A DNA stretch of 64,000 bases from Archangium minus (GTDB lineage: Bacteria; Myxococcota; Myxococcia; Myxococcales; Myxococcaceae), in assembly GCF_044360475.1 (NCBI RefSeq), contig NZ_CP043494.1, positions 9,300,001 through 9,364,000 of the forward strand, written 5' to 3'. The notes beneath the pieces are model-generated. The model saw only the letters and a list, made by a program, of their open reading frames with translations. It made no database searches and was not told the DNA's origin. Below are positions 15,142-23,341 of this stretch, one piece after another. The stretch's first letter is position 1, and each line of letters opens with the position of its first letter. Made by a program: the position numbers and the translations under genes.

Positions 15142-16065
15142 CTACGGGGAGCGCACGAGCTCGCCACCGCTCGAATCGGGCTGGTGCGGCTCGTAGAGGC
15201 TCACGCCGGAGACTCTCCACTTGTCGTACTTCGCGTTGCGCGCGAGGAACGTCTCCAGGTCCTCGTCCACCACCCGGCCGTTACCGTCCGCACCGCGCCG
15301 CGCATGGCGCAACCAGGTGCGCTTGCCCTTCTGCACCACGAAGCCCAGGTGCGTCACCCGGGTGGCCTTCAGCGGCAGATCTTCCCGCAGCACCACGAGG
15401 ATGGTGCCCGAGGGCACCTGACGCGCGTGCTCCAGCACCCGATCCAACGGAATCATGTCGAGGCTGTAGGTACCCCGCGGCTGATGCGCCTTGGGCAACC
15501 CCAGCGCCAACGAGGAGCGCGACGTCCAGGTGAGCGCGGTGAGCGTCTTCTGCACGCGCACCGTGTCCGCGCCGCCATAGCGCCGCGTCACGTCCACCAG
15601 GAAGCCCTTGCGCTGGTTGTTGGGCAACCACTGGGCCTCCATCAGGTGGTTGCGATCCTCATAGGTGGGAGTGCTCGCGTAGCGCAGGCGCTCGAGGATC
15701 CCCGGCACCTCCGTCTCCGAGTGGGCCATGCTCATGGCCAGCGCCTGCTCCACGAAGGTGAGGCAGTCCACCGCGTCCAGCCGGAAGGTCGGGTCCGGAT
15801 CCACCCCACTCCCCTCCCCGAGCGGAGAGTGGACGTAAGGCGTCCCCAGGAAGCGCTCACTCACGCGCAGAAGCCGATCCGTCAGCGGAAGCGCCGCCGC
15901 TCCGGTGATGAAGGCGGCGCGCTCCTGCGGGCTGAGCGAGGCCCACACCACCACCGGCTCCGTAACCTTGTTGCGCACGGGCGTGCGGGGCTTGACCACG
16001 GCCGGAGAGGCCCCCAGTGCGGGCGTGTGAGCGAGCAGCGTGGAGATCAGGGCGAAGGCCTTCAT
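15142..16065 (-). CDS. DUF1460 (N-acetylmuramoyl-L-alanine amidase-like) exported protein
   Basis: A 307-residue protein with a signal peptide (MKAFALISTLLAHTPALGAS). The NlpC/P60-related DUF1460 core shows RFLGTPYVHSPLGEG, then the probable catalytic cysteine in LDAVDCLTFVEQAL, and a histidine in DRNHLMEAQWLPNN. A second conserved histidine is in RVTHLGFVV. Family members are predicted papain-like peptidoglycan amidases acting in the periplasm. The start ATG overlaps the stop of the HEAT-repeat gene by four bases (16062-16065), so the pair is translationally coupled. Confidence 0.8.
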   Translation of the reverse strand: MKAFALISTLLAHTPALGASPAVVKPRTPVRNKVTEPVVVWASLSPQERAAFITGAAALPLTDRLLRVSERFLGTPYVHSPLGEGSGVDPDPTFRLDAVDCLTFVEQALAMSMAHSETEVPGILERLRYASTPTYEDRNHLMEAQWLPNNQRKGFLVDVTRRYGGADTVRVQKTLTALTWTSRSSLALGLPKAHQPRGTYSLDMIPLDRVLEHARQVPSGTILVVLREDLPLKATRVTHLGFVVQKGKRTWLRHARRGADGNGRVVDEDLETFLARNAKYDKWRVSGVSLYEPHQPDSSGGELVRSP

Positions 16066-17063
16066 TGCACCATCCCTGCCTTCCGGAGGATGGCCTTGCG
16101 CTCGTCGTCCGCGAGGTGGAGCGTCTCCAGCTCCTTCTCGTAGGTGAGCTTCTCCTCGCCCTTGGCGTTCCACGAGGCGAGCACCAGCCACGACATCATC
16201 GTCTTGTCGCCCCCCTGGTAGAGGACGCGGGCCGCGCCGGCCGCGAGCGTCCTGTCCTTGTCCTCCAGCAGCGGCCGGAGCGCGGCCTGGGACTGCTTCA
16301 CGGGCACCCCTTCGTAGAGGGCCAGGCCCTGGCGACGCACCAGCTTGTCCTCCGAGGCCAGCAGCTTCCGCGCGAAGGCGAAGCCCTCGGGAGCGCCCAG
16401 CAGGCACAGCCCGCGGGCGGCGGCGAAGCGGGTGCTCTCCGAGCTGTCGTCGAGGAAGGCCTTCAGCGCCGGCGCCTGCTTCTTGTCACCCGAGGCCCCC
16501 ACCGCCTCCAGCAGCATGACGCGCGTCTGGGGATCCGACTCGGTGCGCGCCGTGCTCAGGAGCGCCTTGCCCACCTTGGGGTTGTGGGTGGCACCCAGGG
16601 CGCGCGCCACCTCCCGGCGGACCCCGAGCGACTTGTCCTCCAACAGCGGCAGCAGCACGTCAACCCGCTGGCTGCGCAGCTTGCCCAGGCCCTGGACGGC
16701 GTACATGCGCACTGGGCCGTCCTCGTGCCCGCTCAGCCGCAGAAGGGTGGGCTCGGCCGCGCGCGTCTCCAACCCGGCCAGCACCGCCGTCACGTCCCGC
16801 AGCCTCCGGGGCTCCAAAATCCTGGGGAGCTCGTCAATGAGGAGCCCCGCCGCGAAGGCCTCCTCACGCAGGATGCGCAGGCGAGAGGTGGCGGTGGGCA
16901 CCGGGAGGCTCCCGTTCAGGACCTCCTGGACGAGCCCACGCGTCTCCGCCTGGCGCGCCACGCGCTTCTGGGCGGAGGGGGGGGCGGCCACGGCCGGAAG
17001 GGTCAGTGCGAGGACGAGTAGCAGGCAGGCGGGCAGGTTGCGCACGGCCGGCCACGATGACAA
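16062..17063 (-). CDS. Exported HEAT-repeat protein
   Basis: A 333-residue protein with a signal peptide (ACLLLVLALTLPAVAAPP) followed by HEAT/PBS-lyase-type helical repeats of about 30 residues (for example VRMYAVQGLGKLRSQRVDVLLPLLEDKS and TRFAAARGLCLLG). The repeats form a scaffold for protein binding in the periplasm, and no catalytic residues are seen. Translation couples to the DUF1460 amidase-like gene, suggesting the two act on the same envelope target. It is divergent from the DUF4398/OmpA pair. Confidence 0.75.
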   Translation of the reverse strand: MSSWPAVRNLPACLLLVLALTLPAVAAPPSAQKRVARQAETRGLVQEVLNGSLPVPTATSRLRILREEAFAAGLLIDELPRILEPRRLRDVTAVLAGLETRAAEPTLLRLSGHEDGPVRMYAVQGLGKLRSQRVDVLLPLLEDKSLGVRREVARALGATHNPKVGKALLSTARTESDPQTRVMLLEAVGASGDKKQAPALKAFLDDSSESTRFAAARGLCLLGAPEGFAFARKLLASEDKLVRRQGLALYEGVPVKQSQAALRPLLEDKDRTLAAGAARVLYQGGDKTMMSWLVLASWNAKGEEKLTYEKELETLHLADDERKAILRKAGMVQ

Positions 17064-17134
17064 GGCCCGAGCAGGGCTGTCAAAACCTCGGCCAGGCCCG
17101 CTCCCTCCCTCGGAGCTGTACGACTGCCCGATTC

Positions 17135-17163
17135 TTGACCCTCTCCGACGTGATTGATACGAC
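17135..17163 (+). promoter_or_regulatory. Sigma70-like promoter for the lipoprotein/OmpA operon
   Basis: TTGACC (17135-17140) and TACGAC (17158-17163) are separated by 17 bases, with the start codon 41 bases downstream. The -35 matches the housekeeping consensus at five of six positions. The -10 is weak. Confidence 0.5.
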
Positions 17164-17204
17164 CGGGCCTAGTGTCTTCCAGCCCTTATCCCGAGGCCCC
17201 TTCC

Positions 17205-17519
17205 ATGAAGCGACTCCTGGTTTTGGTGGCTGCGGCGGGAGCCCTCGCCGGATGCGGCCCCGTGAAGTCCACCTCGCACCTGCTGGACGCCGAAGTACAG
17301 ATTCAGGCGGCTCGCACCGCCGGCGCCCCGAAGCTGGCCCCTTACGAGTGGACCGCAGCCAACCTCTACATCCACAAGGCCCGGGAGGAGGTCAGCTACT
17401 CCGACTACCAGGCCGGCGTGGACTTCGCCGAGAAGGCCGCACGCTTCGCCGCCGAGGCCCGTGAAAAGGCCATGGCCAACGCCAACGGCGACGATACCTC
17501 CCCCAGCCCCAACCCCTGA
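17205..17519 (+). CDS. DUF4398-type lipoprotein
   Basis: A 104-residue lipoprotein. The lipobox is AGALAGC, with the modified cysteine at residue 17. The mature part is one helical domain (LLDAEVQIQAARTAGAPKLAPYEWTAANLYIHKAREEVSY) of the kind annotated DUF4398, often found next to or fused with OmpA domains. The downstream OmpA protein begins with a related segment (ADIERARRSGAMRCAPVELATAEANLDFARGEL), so the two probably arose from a common module and bind the same envelope partner. The genes are 18 bases apart and share the promoter at 17135. Confidence 0.75.
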   Translation: MKRLLVLVAAAGALAGCGPVKSTSHLLDAEVQIQAARTAGAPKLAPYEWTAANLYIHKAREEVSYSDYQAGVDFAEKAARFAAEAREKAMANANGDDTSPSPNP

Positions 17520-17537
17520 CGCGAGAGCCCCCTACCG

Positions 17538-19049
17538 ATGCGACGTCTCTTCGCCTCCTCGTTGCTCCTGCTCTCCGCCGCCTGTGTGAGCGGGAACAAG
17601 GTCCGCGCGGACTCCGAGGTCATCCAGGCCGACATTGAGCGCGCCCGCCGCAGTGGCGCCATGCGCTGTGCCCCGGTGGAGCTCGCCACCGCCGAGGCCA
17701 ACCTCGACTTCGCCCGCGGCGAGCTCAGCCAGGGCACCAGCTACCGTGCCTCCGTGCACATCCGCTCCGCCGAGACCGCCATCAAGAAGGCGCTGGAGCT
17801 CTCCAAGAGCTGCGCGCCCCAGAAGGTCCTGGTCAAGGACAAGCCGGACACGCCCACCACGGATCCCAGCCAGCAGGCCCAGGTGGAGATCACCCCCAAG
17901 TCGCCCCAGCAGGTCGTGGTGCAGATCGAGGAGCGGGACTCCGACGGGGACGGCATCTTCGACAAGGATGACCCCTGCCCGGACCGCGCGGAGGATCGCG
18001 ATGGCTTCGAGGACTCGGACGGCTGCCCCGAGACGGACAACGACAAGGACGGGGTGCTGGACGGCAACGACAAGTGCCCGCTGACGCCCGGCCCGCTCTC
18101 CAACCAGGGCTGCCCCGAGGATGCCCCCGGGGACAGCGACGGGGACGGCGTCACCGACAACGTGGACAAGTGCCGCGACCAGCCCGAGGACAAGGACGGC
18201 TTCCAGGATGAGGACGGCTGCCCGGATCCGGACAACGACCAGGACGGCCTCGTCGACACCGCGGACAAGTGCCCCGACGCCCCCGGCGCCATCCAGAACC
18301 TGGGCTGCCCCCGCACCGACAAGGACGGGGACGGTGTCGAGGACTCGCAGGACAAGTGCCCGGGTGAGCCCGAGGACAAGGACGGCTTCCAGGACGAGGA
18401 CGGCTGCCCGGACCTCGATAATGACGGCGATGGCATCCCGGATGGCCTGGATCGCTGCCCGCTGAAGGCCGGCCCGTTGGAGAACGGTGGCTGCGCCGAC
18501 GAGGACAAGGACGGCGACGGCCTGGCGGACCGCATGGACGTGTGCCCGGATCAGGCCGGCCCGAAGGAGATGCGTGGCTGCCCGGATCCCGACACGGACC
18601 AGGACGGCATCCCGGATCGCGTGGACGTGTGCCCGGAAGAGCCCGGCGTGAAGGACGAGCGCGGGTGCGCCAAGAAGTACAAGATGGTCGTCGTCAAGAA
18701 GCAGAAGATCGAGATCAAGAAGCAGATCAAGTTCGCGGCTGGCTCCTCGAAGATCATCGGCAAGGAGAGCTTCACCATCCTCGACGACGTGGCGCAGGTG
18801 ATGCGCGACATGCCCAACATCAAGAAGCTCCGCATCGAGGGCCACACGGACTCGCTGGGCAAGGATCTGACGAACCTGAAGCTGTCGCAGTCGCGGGCGG
18901 ATGCGGTGATGGCGCAGCTCATCAAGCGCGGCATCGATCCGGGCCGCATGGAGGCCATCGGCTACGGTGAGGAGAAGCCGATCGCCACCAACGGGACGGC
19001 GAAGGGACGCGCGGAGAACCGCCGCACCGAGTTCAACATCGCCGAGTAG
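17538..19049 (+). CDS. OmpA-family lipoprotein with thrombospondin type-3 calcium repeats
   Basis: A 503-residue outer-membrane lipoprotein (lipobox LLSAAC, Cys16). Residues about 25-95 are DUF4398-like helices. Residues about 133-375 are a run of thrombospondin type-3 repeats with the calcium-binding pattern DSDGDGIFDKDDPCP, each with paired cysteines. Residues about 385-503 are an OmpA C-terminal peptidoglycan-binding domain (IKFAAGSSKI, EGHTDSLG, LSQSRADAVMAQLI, GYGEEKPIATN, NRRTEFNI). The protein should link the outer membrane to peptidoglycan through a rigid Ca2+-dependent stalk. The same repeat-OmpA layout is widespread in myxobacteria. A strong terminator follows. Confidence 0.92.
   Translation: MRRLFASSLLLLSAACVSGNKVRADSEVIQADIERARRSGAMRCAPVELATAEANLDFARGELSQGTSYRASVHIRSAETAIKKALELSKSCAPQKVLVKDKPDTPTTDPSQQAQVEITPKSPQQVVVQIEERDSDGDGIFDKDDPCPDRAEDRDGFEDSDGCPETDNDKDGVLDGNDKCPLTPGPLSNQGCPEDAPGDSDGDGVTDNVDKCRDQPEDKDGFQDEDGCPDPDNDQDGLVDTADKCPDAPGAIQNLGCPRTDKDGDGVEDSQDKCPGEPEDKDGFQDEDGCPDLDNDGDGIPDGLDRCPLKAGPLENGGCADEDKDGDGLADRMDVCPDQAGPKEMRGCPDPDTDQDGIPDRVDVCPEEPGVKDERGCAKKYKMVVVKKQKIEIKKQIKFAAGSSKIIGKESFTILDDVAQVMRDMPNIKKLRIEGHTDSLGKDLTNLKLSQSRADAVMAQLIKRGIDPGRMEAIGYGEEKPIATNGTAKGRAENRRTEFNIAE
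17937..18666 (+). repeat. In-frame thrombospondin type-3 repeat DNA
   Basis: Imperfect coding repeats of about 75-110 bases within the OmpA gene. Two units (near 18181 and 18364) are almost identical over more than 40 bases, indicating recent unit duplication or gene conversion. Confidence 0.7.
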
Positions 19050-19080
19050 TCATCCCCTCCTCCTCCCGGAGGGGACAAGG

Positions 19081-19127
19081 AGAGGGTGCCGCGAGCCACC
19101 GTGCCGCGAGCACCCTCTTCCTTTTTG
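19081..19127 (+). terminator. Intrinsic terminator after the OmpA gene
   Basis: Arms 19081-19089 and 19110-19118 (9 bp) are followed by a tail with five T (19122-19127 region). The loop holds a short direct repeat. It lies between convergent genes. Confidence 0.75.
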
Positions 19128-19138
19128 GAGGGTGCGGA

Positions 19139-20374
19139 CTACTTCACCGTGGACGCCAGCTTGCGTGACACCCGCTCGAGGTTCTGCTGGAAGGCGGGGT
19201 TCGCCTTACCAGCCTGGGTACCGAGCTCGAGGGCACGCTTGTAGCTGTCTCGAGCCGCCTCCAGCTGGCCCGCGGACTCCAGCGCCTCTCCCAGGCTGTC
19301 ATGGACGTTGGCCGAGCCACCGTGCCACTCCACGTTGCGCCGGAAGACGGAGATGGCGGCATCGGTCTTCCCCCGCCTGAGCAGCTGGTACCCCATGAAA
19401 TTGAGGGCGTCCTCGGGCGGGTGGACCTCGAAACCGAGCCGCTTCGACATCCGGGTGTAGCTCGCCTCCACCTTCTTCAAATCACCCACGCGCGCCATCG
19501 CCTCGGTGAGCCGCATGTCCGCGAAGAGCGTCTCCAGTCCGTCGTAGAGCGTCCGGTGGGGCGTGCTGACGTGCTGTTCGTTCTTGAGGAAGGAGTAGTG
19601 CCACGCCAGCCGCGCCGGACGGGCCTGCTCGAGCGTCCGCGCGAGCTGCTGGATGGGCTTCAGCATGCCGTCCCCCTCGTCCCCCATGCTCATGTAGAGG
19701 AAGCGCTCCTGCGGAGGTAGGCGCTCGAGGGCCTTCACCGCGCCACGCACGAGCCCGCCATCGTTCCACCACAGGCTCGGGCTGATGGCGATGTACGCGT
19801 GGAAGCTGCGCGGGTGGTTCATCAAGGTGTGCAGGGCGAAGAGCCCACCGAGCGAGTGGCCCACGAGGATGCGGTAGGGGCGCGTGCGGTAGCGAGCCTC
19901 GATGTGGGGGGCCAGCTCTTCCTCCAGGAAGCGCAGGAACCTCTCCGCGCCTCCGGCGGTGGGGAACATCTCCGCGGCGCTCTGCGTGGAGTCGTCCCCG
20001 GGCATCCGGAAGTCGCCCTGCACCGGCGGGGTGAAATCCCTCAGGCGGGCCGTGTTCGACACCCCCACCACGATCATCCGGGGGATGTGCGAGTTCCCCG
20101 CGAGAAACTGCACGACGCCGGTGGCGTGGTGGAAGTGCGCATCGCCATCCAGGAGGTAGAGGACGGGATAGCGTTCGGAAGAGCTCTCGTACCCAGGCGG
20201 CAGGTAGACGAGGAAGCCGCGTTCCTCTTCGAGGAGTTTGGAGTGCAGGGTGTACTTCGCCCCGAGGGTGATGGGGACGCCCTCCTCAGGAGAGGCGGCG
20301 TCCGCGCGACAGGGTACGGACATCACCGGAGCGAGGATGAGCGCTGCGCTCATCACCCGGAAGAATCGGCGCAT
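19139..20374 (-). CDS. Exported esterase D/Fes-like alpha/beta hydrolase with C-terminal TPR
   Basis: A 411-residue protein with a signal peptide (FFRVMSAALILAPVMSVPCRADA). Residues about 35-290 are a Fes/IroE/esterase-D-type alpha/beta hydrolase. The oxyanion region is RYPVLYLLDGD, the nucleophile serine is in VGHSLGGLFALH, and the conserved SPSLWWN follows. The late histidine is plausibly in KNEQHVSTPHR. Related enzymes cleave ferric-siderophore esters or other carboxyl esters in the periplasm. Residues about 325-405 form TPR-like helices (VHDSLGEALESAGQLEAARDSYKRALEL), an added interaction module. No siderophore genes are nearby, so the substrate is open. Confidence 0.85.
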   Translation of the reverse strand: MRRFFRVMSAALILAPVMSVPCRADAASPEEGVPITLGAKYTLHSKLLEEERGFLVYLPPGYESSSERYPVLYLLDGDAHFHHATGVVQFLAGNSHIPRMIVVGVSNTARLRDFTPPVQGDFRMPGDDSTQSAAEMFPTAGGAERFLRFLEEELAPHIEARYRTRPYRILVGHSLGGLFALHTLMNHPRSFHAYIAISPSLWWNDGGLVRGAVKALERLPPQERFLYMSMGDEGDGMLKPIQQLARTLEQARPARLAWHYSFLKNEQHVSTPHRTLYDGLETLFADMRLTEAMARVGDLKKVEASYTRMSKRLGFEVHPPEDALNFMGYQLLRRGKTDAAISVFRRNVEWHGGSANVHDSLGEALESAGQLEAARDSYKRALELGTQAGKANPAFQQNLERVSRKLASTVK

Positions 20375-20423
20375 GAGGGAATCCGTTGGATGGGGAATCG
20401 AGCGCCGACGCTACCACGAGGCC

Positions 20424-21743
20424 TCAGGCCCAAAGCTCTCGCGCGAGCGAGTCCACCAGGGACGCGGCGACCTCCGGCGTGGGCATACCGGCCTCCGTGA
20501 CGAGTGCGGCGTCCAGTGGCACGGCCACCTCTTCGCGCAGCGTCGCGATGGCCTCACGCTGAGCCTCGCGCAGGGCCTCGCGCTCGGAGGCGGGGAGCTG
20601 CTCCCGTGCCCAGCGATCGATGGCCCAGGACAGCTCGGCGTGCCGGGTCTCGTCCTCGGCGATGCGTGCCATGACCCCGCGCACCTCCGCGTCACGCGCG
20701 TGAAGCGCCTGGTGGTGCGCCACCAAAGCCCCGAACGTCTCGCGCACGCAACCCTCCACGGCGTTGTCCAGCGCCACCTCGCGGAGCGAGCGCAGCGGCA
20801 GCGTCTCGACCTCGGGCCGCCGAGGCGTCGCGCCGAAGCGGCGGGCGAGCCGCGTGCTGACGTCCGTGTGCACCACCTCCTCCAGTGCGCTCACCAGCGC
20901 CGCGTCCTGCAGGGCGACGTCCGCCCCATGCAGTGCGAGCTCCTCGCGCAGCCGCAGGAAGGCATTGATGGAGGCCGCCTCCAGGTGCGCGGCCTGCGCG
21001 AAGTGACGACCCAGCGCGTCCTCGCAGATGACCCGGCCCGCGACCCGCAGCCCCACGGGCCGCCGGCCGATGGCGCAACCCGGATTGCCCCGCTCGACAA
21101 CGTCGCTGCGCTCCTCCCTCACCTCGCCGGACGCGGACACCTCCAGGACGAAGCGCGTCACCTCGGTATTGGCCCCGCAGGCGAATCCCTTGGTGCCGAC
21201 CACGCTGAAGCTGCCATCGGCATTCGCTCGCACCGCGCCACGCTGCAGGTTGTCACAGCTCAGGTTGTAGCCTTCCGCGAAGGCGAGCAGCGCCGCCTCC
21301 TGCTTCGTGTCGATGGGGCCCAGGAAGCTCTTGAGCGCCTCCAGCGTCGTGAGGGCCTTCACCTCATCGCCTCGCGTCGTGGCGAGATAGAACTCGGTAC
21401 ACACCTCCGTGCAGGAGGCACGAAAGCCCTGCTCCGAGGTCAGGGCACTCAGGGCCGACTCGCAAGCCGCCCGGTTGGAGGCCGTCGCGCAAGCGGTACC
21501 CGAGGAAGTCGTCGCCGACTCTTCTCTGAGGTCGTTGCCCGGGTACGAGACGACGCGCCGCAGCTGCACGAAGTCCACCTGCTGCGCGGGTGACAGTCCG
21601 CTCACCGCGAGCGACCCGCCCTCACAAACAGGCGCGGAGTAATCCGACAGGTCCAGGTGCCCACATCCAGCGAGCACCAACGGCGAAGCGAGCGACGCCC
21701 GCAGGGCTCGAGAGAAGACACGGCGAAGCAGAGGCGATTCCAT
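20424..21743 (-). CDS. Ferritin-like di-iron lipoprotein
   Basis: A 439-residue lipoprotein (SPLVLAGC, Cys27). The N-terminal half is an envelope domain with several cysteines (VCEGG, SCTEVCTEFY, NLSCDN). The C-terminal 190 residues form a four-helix ferritin-like bundle. Metal-ligand candidates are Glu in HLEAASINAF, ExxH in ALEEVVHTDV, Glu in VRETFGALVAHH and ExxH in EDETRHAELSW. This is the ligand set of di-carboxylate iron proteins, so it may bind or oxidise metal in the envelope. The ATG at 21743 is chosen because it gives a compact signal peptide and lipobox; longer in-frame extensions look non-coding. Confidence 0.75.
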   Translation of the reverse strand: MESPLLRRVFSRALRASLASPLVLAGCGHLDLSDYSAPVCEGGSLAVSGLSPAQQVDFVQLRRVVSYPGNDLREESATTSSGTACATASNRAACESALSALTSEQGFRASCTEVCTEFYLATTRGDEVKALTTLEALKSFLGPIDTKQEAALLAFAEGYNLSCDNLQRGAVRANADGSFSVVGTKGFACGANTEVTRFVLEVSASGEVREERSDVVERGNPGCAIGRRPVGLRVAGRVICEDALGRHFAQAAHLEAASINAFLRLREELALHGADVALQDAALVSALEEVVHTDVSTRLARRFGATPRRPEVETLPLRSLREVALDNAVEGCVRETFGALVAHHQALHARDAEVRGVMARIAEDETRHAELSWAIDRWAREQLPASEREALREAQREAIATLREEVAVPLDAALVTEAGMPTPEVAASLVDSLARELWA

Positions 21744-22052
21744 GAGGGGCTCCGTGGAAATGAGGAGCAGCCCCATGGAGCAACTCGGATGCCATGGACC
21801 CCCTGCCCGGTGTTCCGAGAGACGGACTCCGAAAGCACGCGCCCACGGTGCCCTGTCGAACTCAGAAACCTGAGGGCCCAAACGCAAATCAGCGTGACGC
21901 ATCCCGCCAAAGTCAGGGACAGAAGTTTGCAGCGAAGTTGCACCCCTCGGTGCCGCAGGGATGCGGAGAAACTTGTCGCATCGCCAGGGAGAATCACAGG
22001 ATGCGCCCCGGTCCCATGAAGGGATCTTCTCATCGGAGAAGGACGGGTGGAC
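21744..22052. other. Divergent intergenic region with one inverted repeat
   Basis: This 309-base gap separates the divergent ferritin-like and sugar-binding genes and should hold both promoters. I see no convincing promoter hexamers. A 6-bp inverted repeat (21960-21965 with 21977-21982, 11-base spacer) lies about 70 bases before the sugar-binding start and could be an operator. No gene-like coding signal is seen here. Confidence 0.4.
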
Positions 22053-23177
22053 ATGCATTCATCGACGTCTCGTATTCGCACCGTGGGAGTGCTCACCGCG
22101 CTGATGTTCCTCGCACCGGCCTGTAAGCGTGACAACCCGGAGGCGAAGGGAACTGCCACCCCGGCCGAGGGAAAGGCCGCCTCCGGCGGGAAGATCGCCC
22201 TGCTGCTGCCGGAATCGAAGACCGCGCGCTATGAGACCCATGACCGGCCGCACTTCGAGCGCAAGGTCAAGGAGCTGTGTCCGGACTGCCAGATTCTCTA
22301 TAGCAACGCGGACCAGGACGCCTCGAAGCAGCAGAACCAGGCCGAGGCGGCGCTGACCAACGGCGCCCAGGTTCTCGTGTTGGATCCGGTGGACTCGGCC
22401 TCCTCAGCCGCCATCGTGGCGCGCGCCAAACAGGCCAAGGTGCCGGTCCTCAGCTACGAGCGCCTCATCCTCAACGCGGACGTGGACTACTACATCTCCT
22501 TCGACAACGAGCAGGTGGGCAAGCTCCAGGGCCAGGCGCTGGTCGACAAGCTGAAGGCGGATGGCAAGGGCACTGGCACCATCGTGATGATCCACGGCTC
22601 GCCCACCGACAACAACGCGAAGCTCTACAAGTCCGGCTCGCACAGCGTGATTGATGGCAGCGGCCTGAAGGTGGGCGTCGAGTACGACACCCCGGACTGG
22701 AGCCCGGACAAGGCGCAGCAGCAGATGGAGCAGGCGATCACCCGGCTCGGCAAGGACACGATCGCTGGCGTGTACGCGGCCAACGACGGCACGGCCAGCG
22801 GGGCCATTTCGGCCATGAAGGCCGCCGGCATCAACCCGCTGCCGCCTGTCACGGGCCAGGACGCGGAGCTGGCCGCCATCCAGCGCATCCTCGCTGGCGA
22901 GCAGTACATGACCGTCTACAAGGCCATCAAAAAGGAGGGAGAGATCGCCGCCGAGGTCGCGGTGGCACTGATGCGCGGGGGCCAGCCGCCCGCGGGCCGA
23001 GTGAACGGCAAGGTGAACAATGGCACCAAGGACGTGCCGTCCATCCTCCTGCCTGCCCAGATCGTGACAAAGGACAACATCAAGAGCACCGTCATCGCGG
23101 ACGGGTTCTGGACGACCGCGCAGATCTGCGAGGGTGCCTACGCAAGCGCCTGCGCGACGGCGCAGCTCCAGCCCTGA
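22053..23177 (+). CDS. ChvE/XylF-like sugar-binding lipoprotein of an ABC importer
   Basis: A 374-residue periplasmic binding protein tethered by a lipobox (FLAPAC, Cys24). The mature domain has the type-I periplasmic-binding fold of xylose/multiple-sugar receptors. It opens with KIALLLPESKTARYE, the signature of XylF/ChvE relatives, followed by VLVLDPVDSASSA, PVLSYERLI and YAANDGTASGAISAMK. Its ligand is probably a pentose or aldose. No ATPase or permease gene lies beside it on this strand; AraG and AraH 2.6 kb downstream are the nearest candidates. The ATG at 22053 follows a purine-rich GAGAAGGA. It converges on the ROK kinase gene across a pair of palindromic repeats. Confidence 0.88.
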   Translation: MHSSTSRIRTVGVLTALMFLAPACKRDNPEAKGTATPAEGKAASGGKIALLLPESKTARYETHDRPHFERKVKELCPDCQILYSNADQDASKQQNQAEAALTNGAQVLVLDPVDSASSAAIVARAKQAKVPVLSYERLILNADVDYYISFDNEQVGKLQGQALVDKLKADGKGTGTIVMIHGSPTDNNAKLYKSGSHSVIDGSGLKVGVEYDTPDWSPDKAQQQMEQAITRLGKDTIAGVYAANDGTASGAISAMKAAGINPLPPVTGQDAELAAIQRILAGEQYMTVYKAIKKEGEIAAEVAVALMRGGQPPAGRVNGKVNNGTKDVPSILLPAQIVTKDNIKSTVIADGFWTTAQICEGAYASACATAQLQP

Positions 23178-23185
23178 GGCGAACT

Positions 23186-23327
23186 CCCCTCTCCCTTCGG
23201 GAGAGGGACGGGGTGAGGGTGCCAGGATCCCGGGTTGAACCCCGTGTCCACACTGAGAGCCGCGGGTTGAAAGAACGGACTCGGGTACCCTCACCCCCCG
23301 CCCTCTCCCAGAGGGAGAGGGAGCATG
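23186..23327. repeat. Inverted pair of REP-like palindromic elements
   Basis: Two copies of the same roughly 40-base element face each other at 23186-23222 and 23287-23327, separated by about 64 bases. Each starts with a self-complementary CCCTCTCCC/GGGAGAGGG hairpin followed by a GGGGTGAGGGT tail. A third copy is at 47282. The pair sits between convergent genes and probably ends transcription from both sides. Confidence 0.75.
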
Positions 23328-23341
23328 CGCACTCCTCTACC

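Noticed and set aside
17937..18666. Short repeated DNA that might suggest a CRISPR array
   Set aside because: Repeats are in frame, imperfect, without unique spacers, and encode thrombospondin type-3 calcium repeats.
21744..22058. N-terminal extension of the ferritin-like protein to a start near 22058
   Set aside because: The extension has no domain and would bury the signal peptide and lipobox that begin at 21743.
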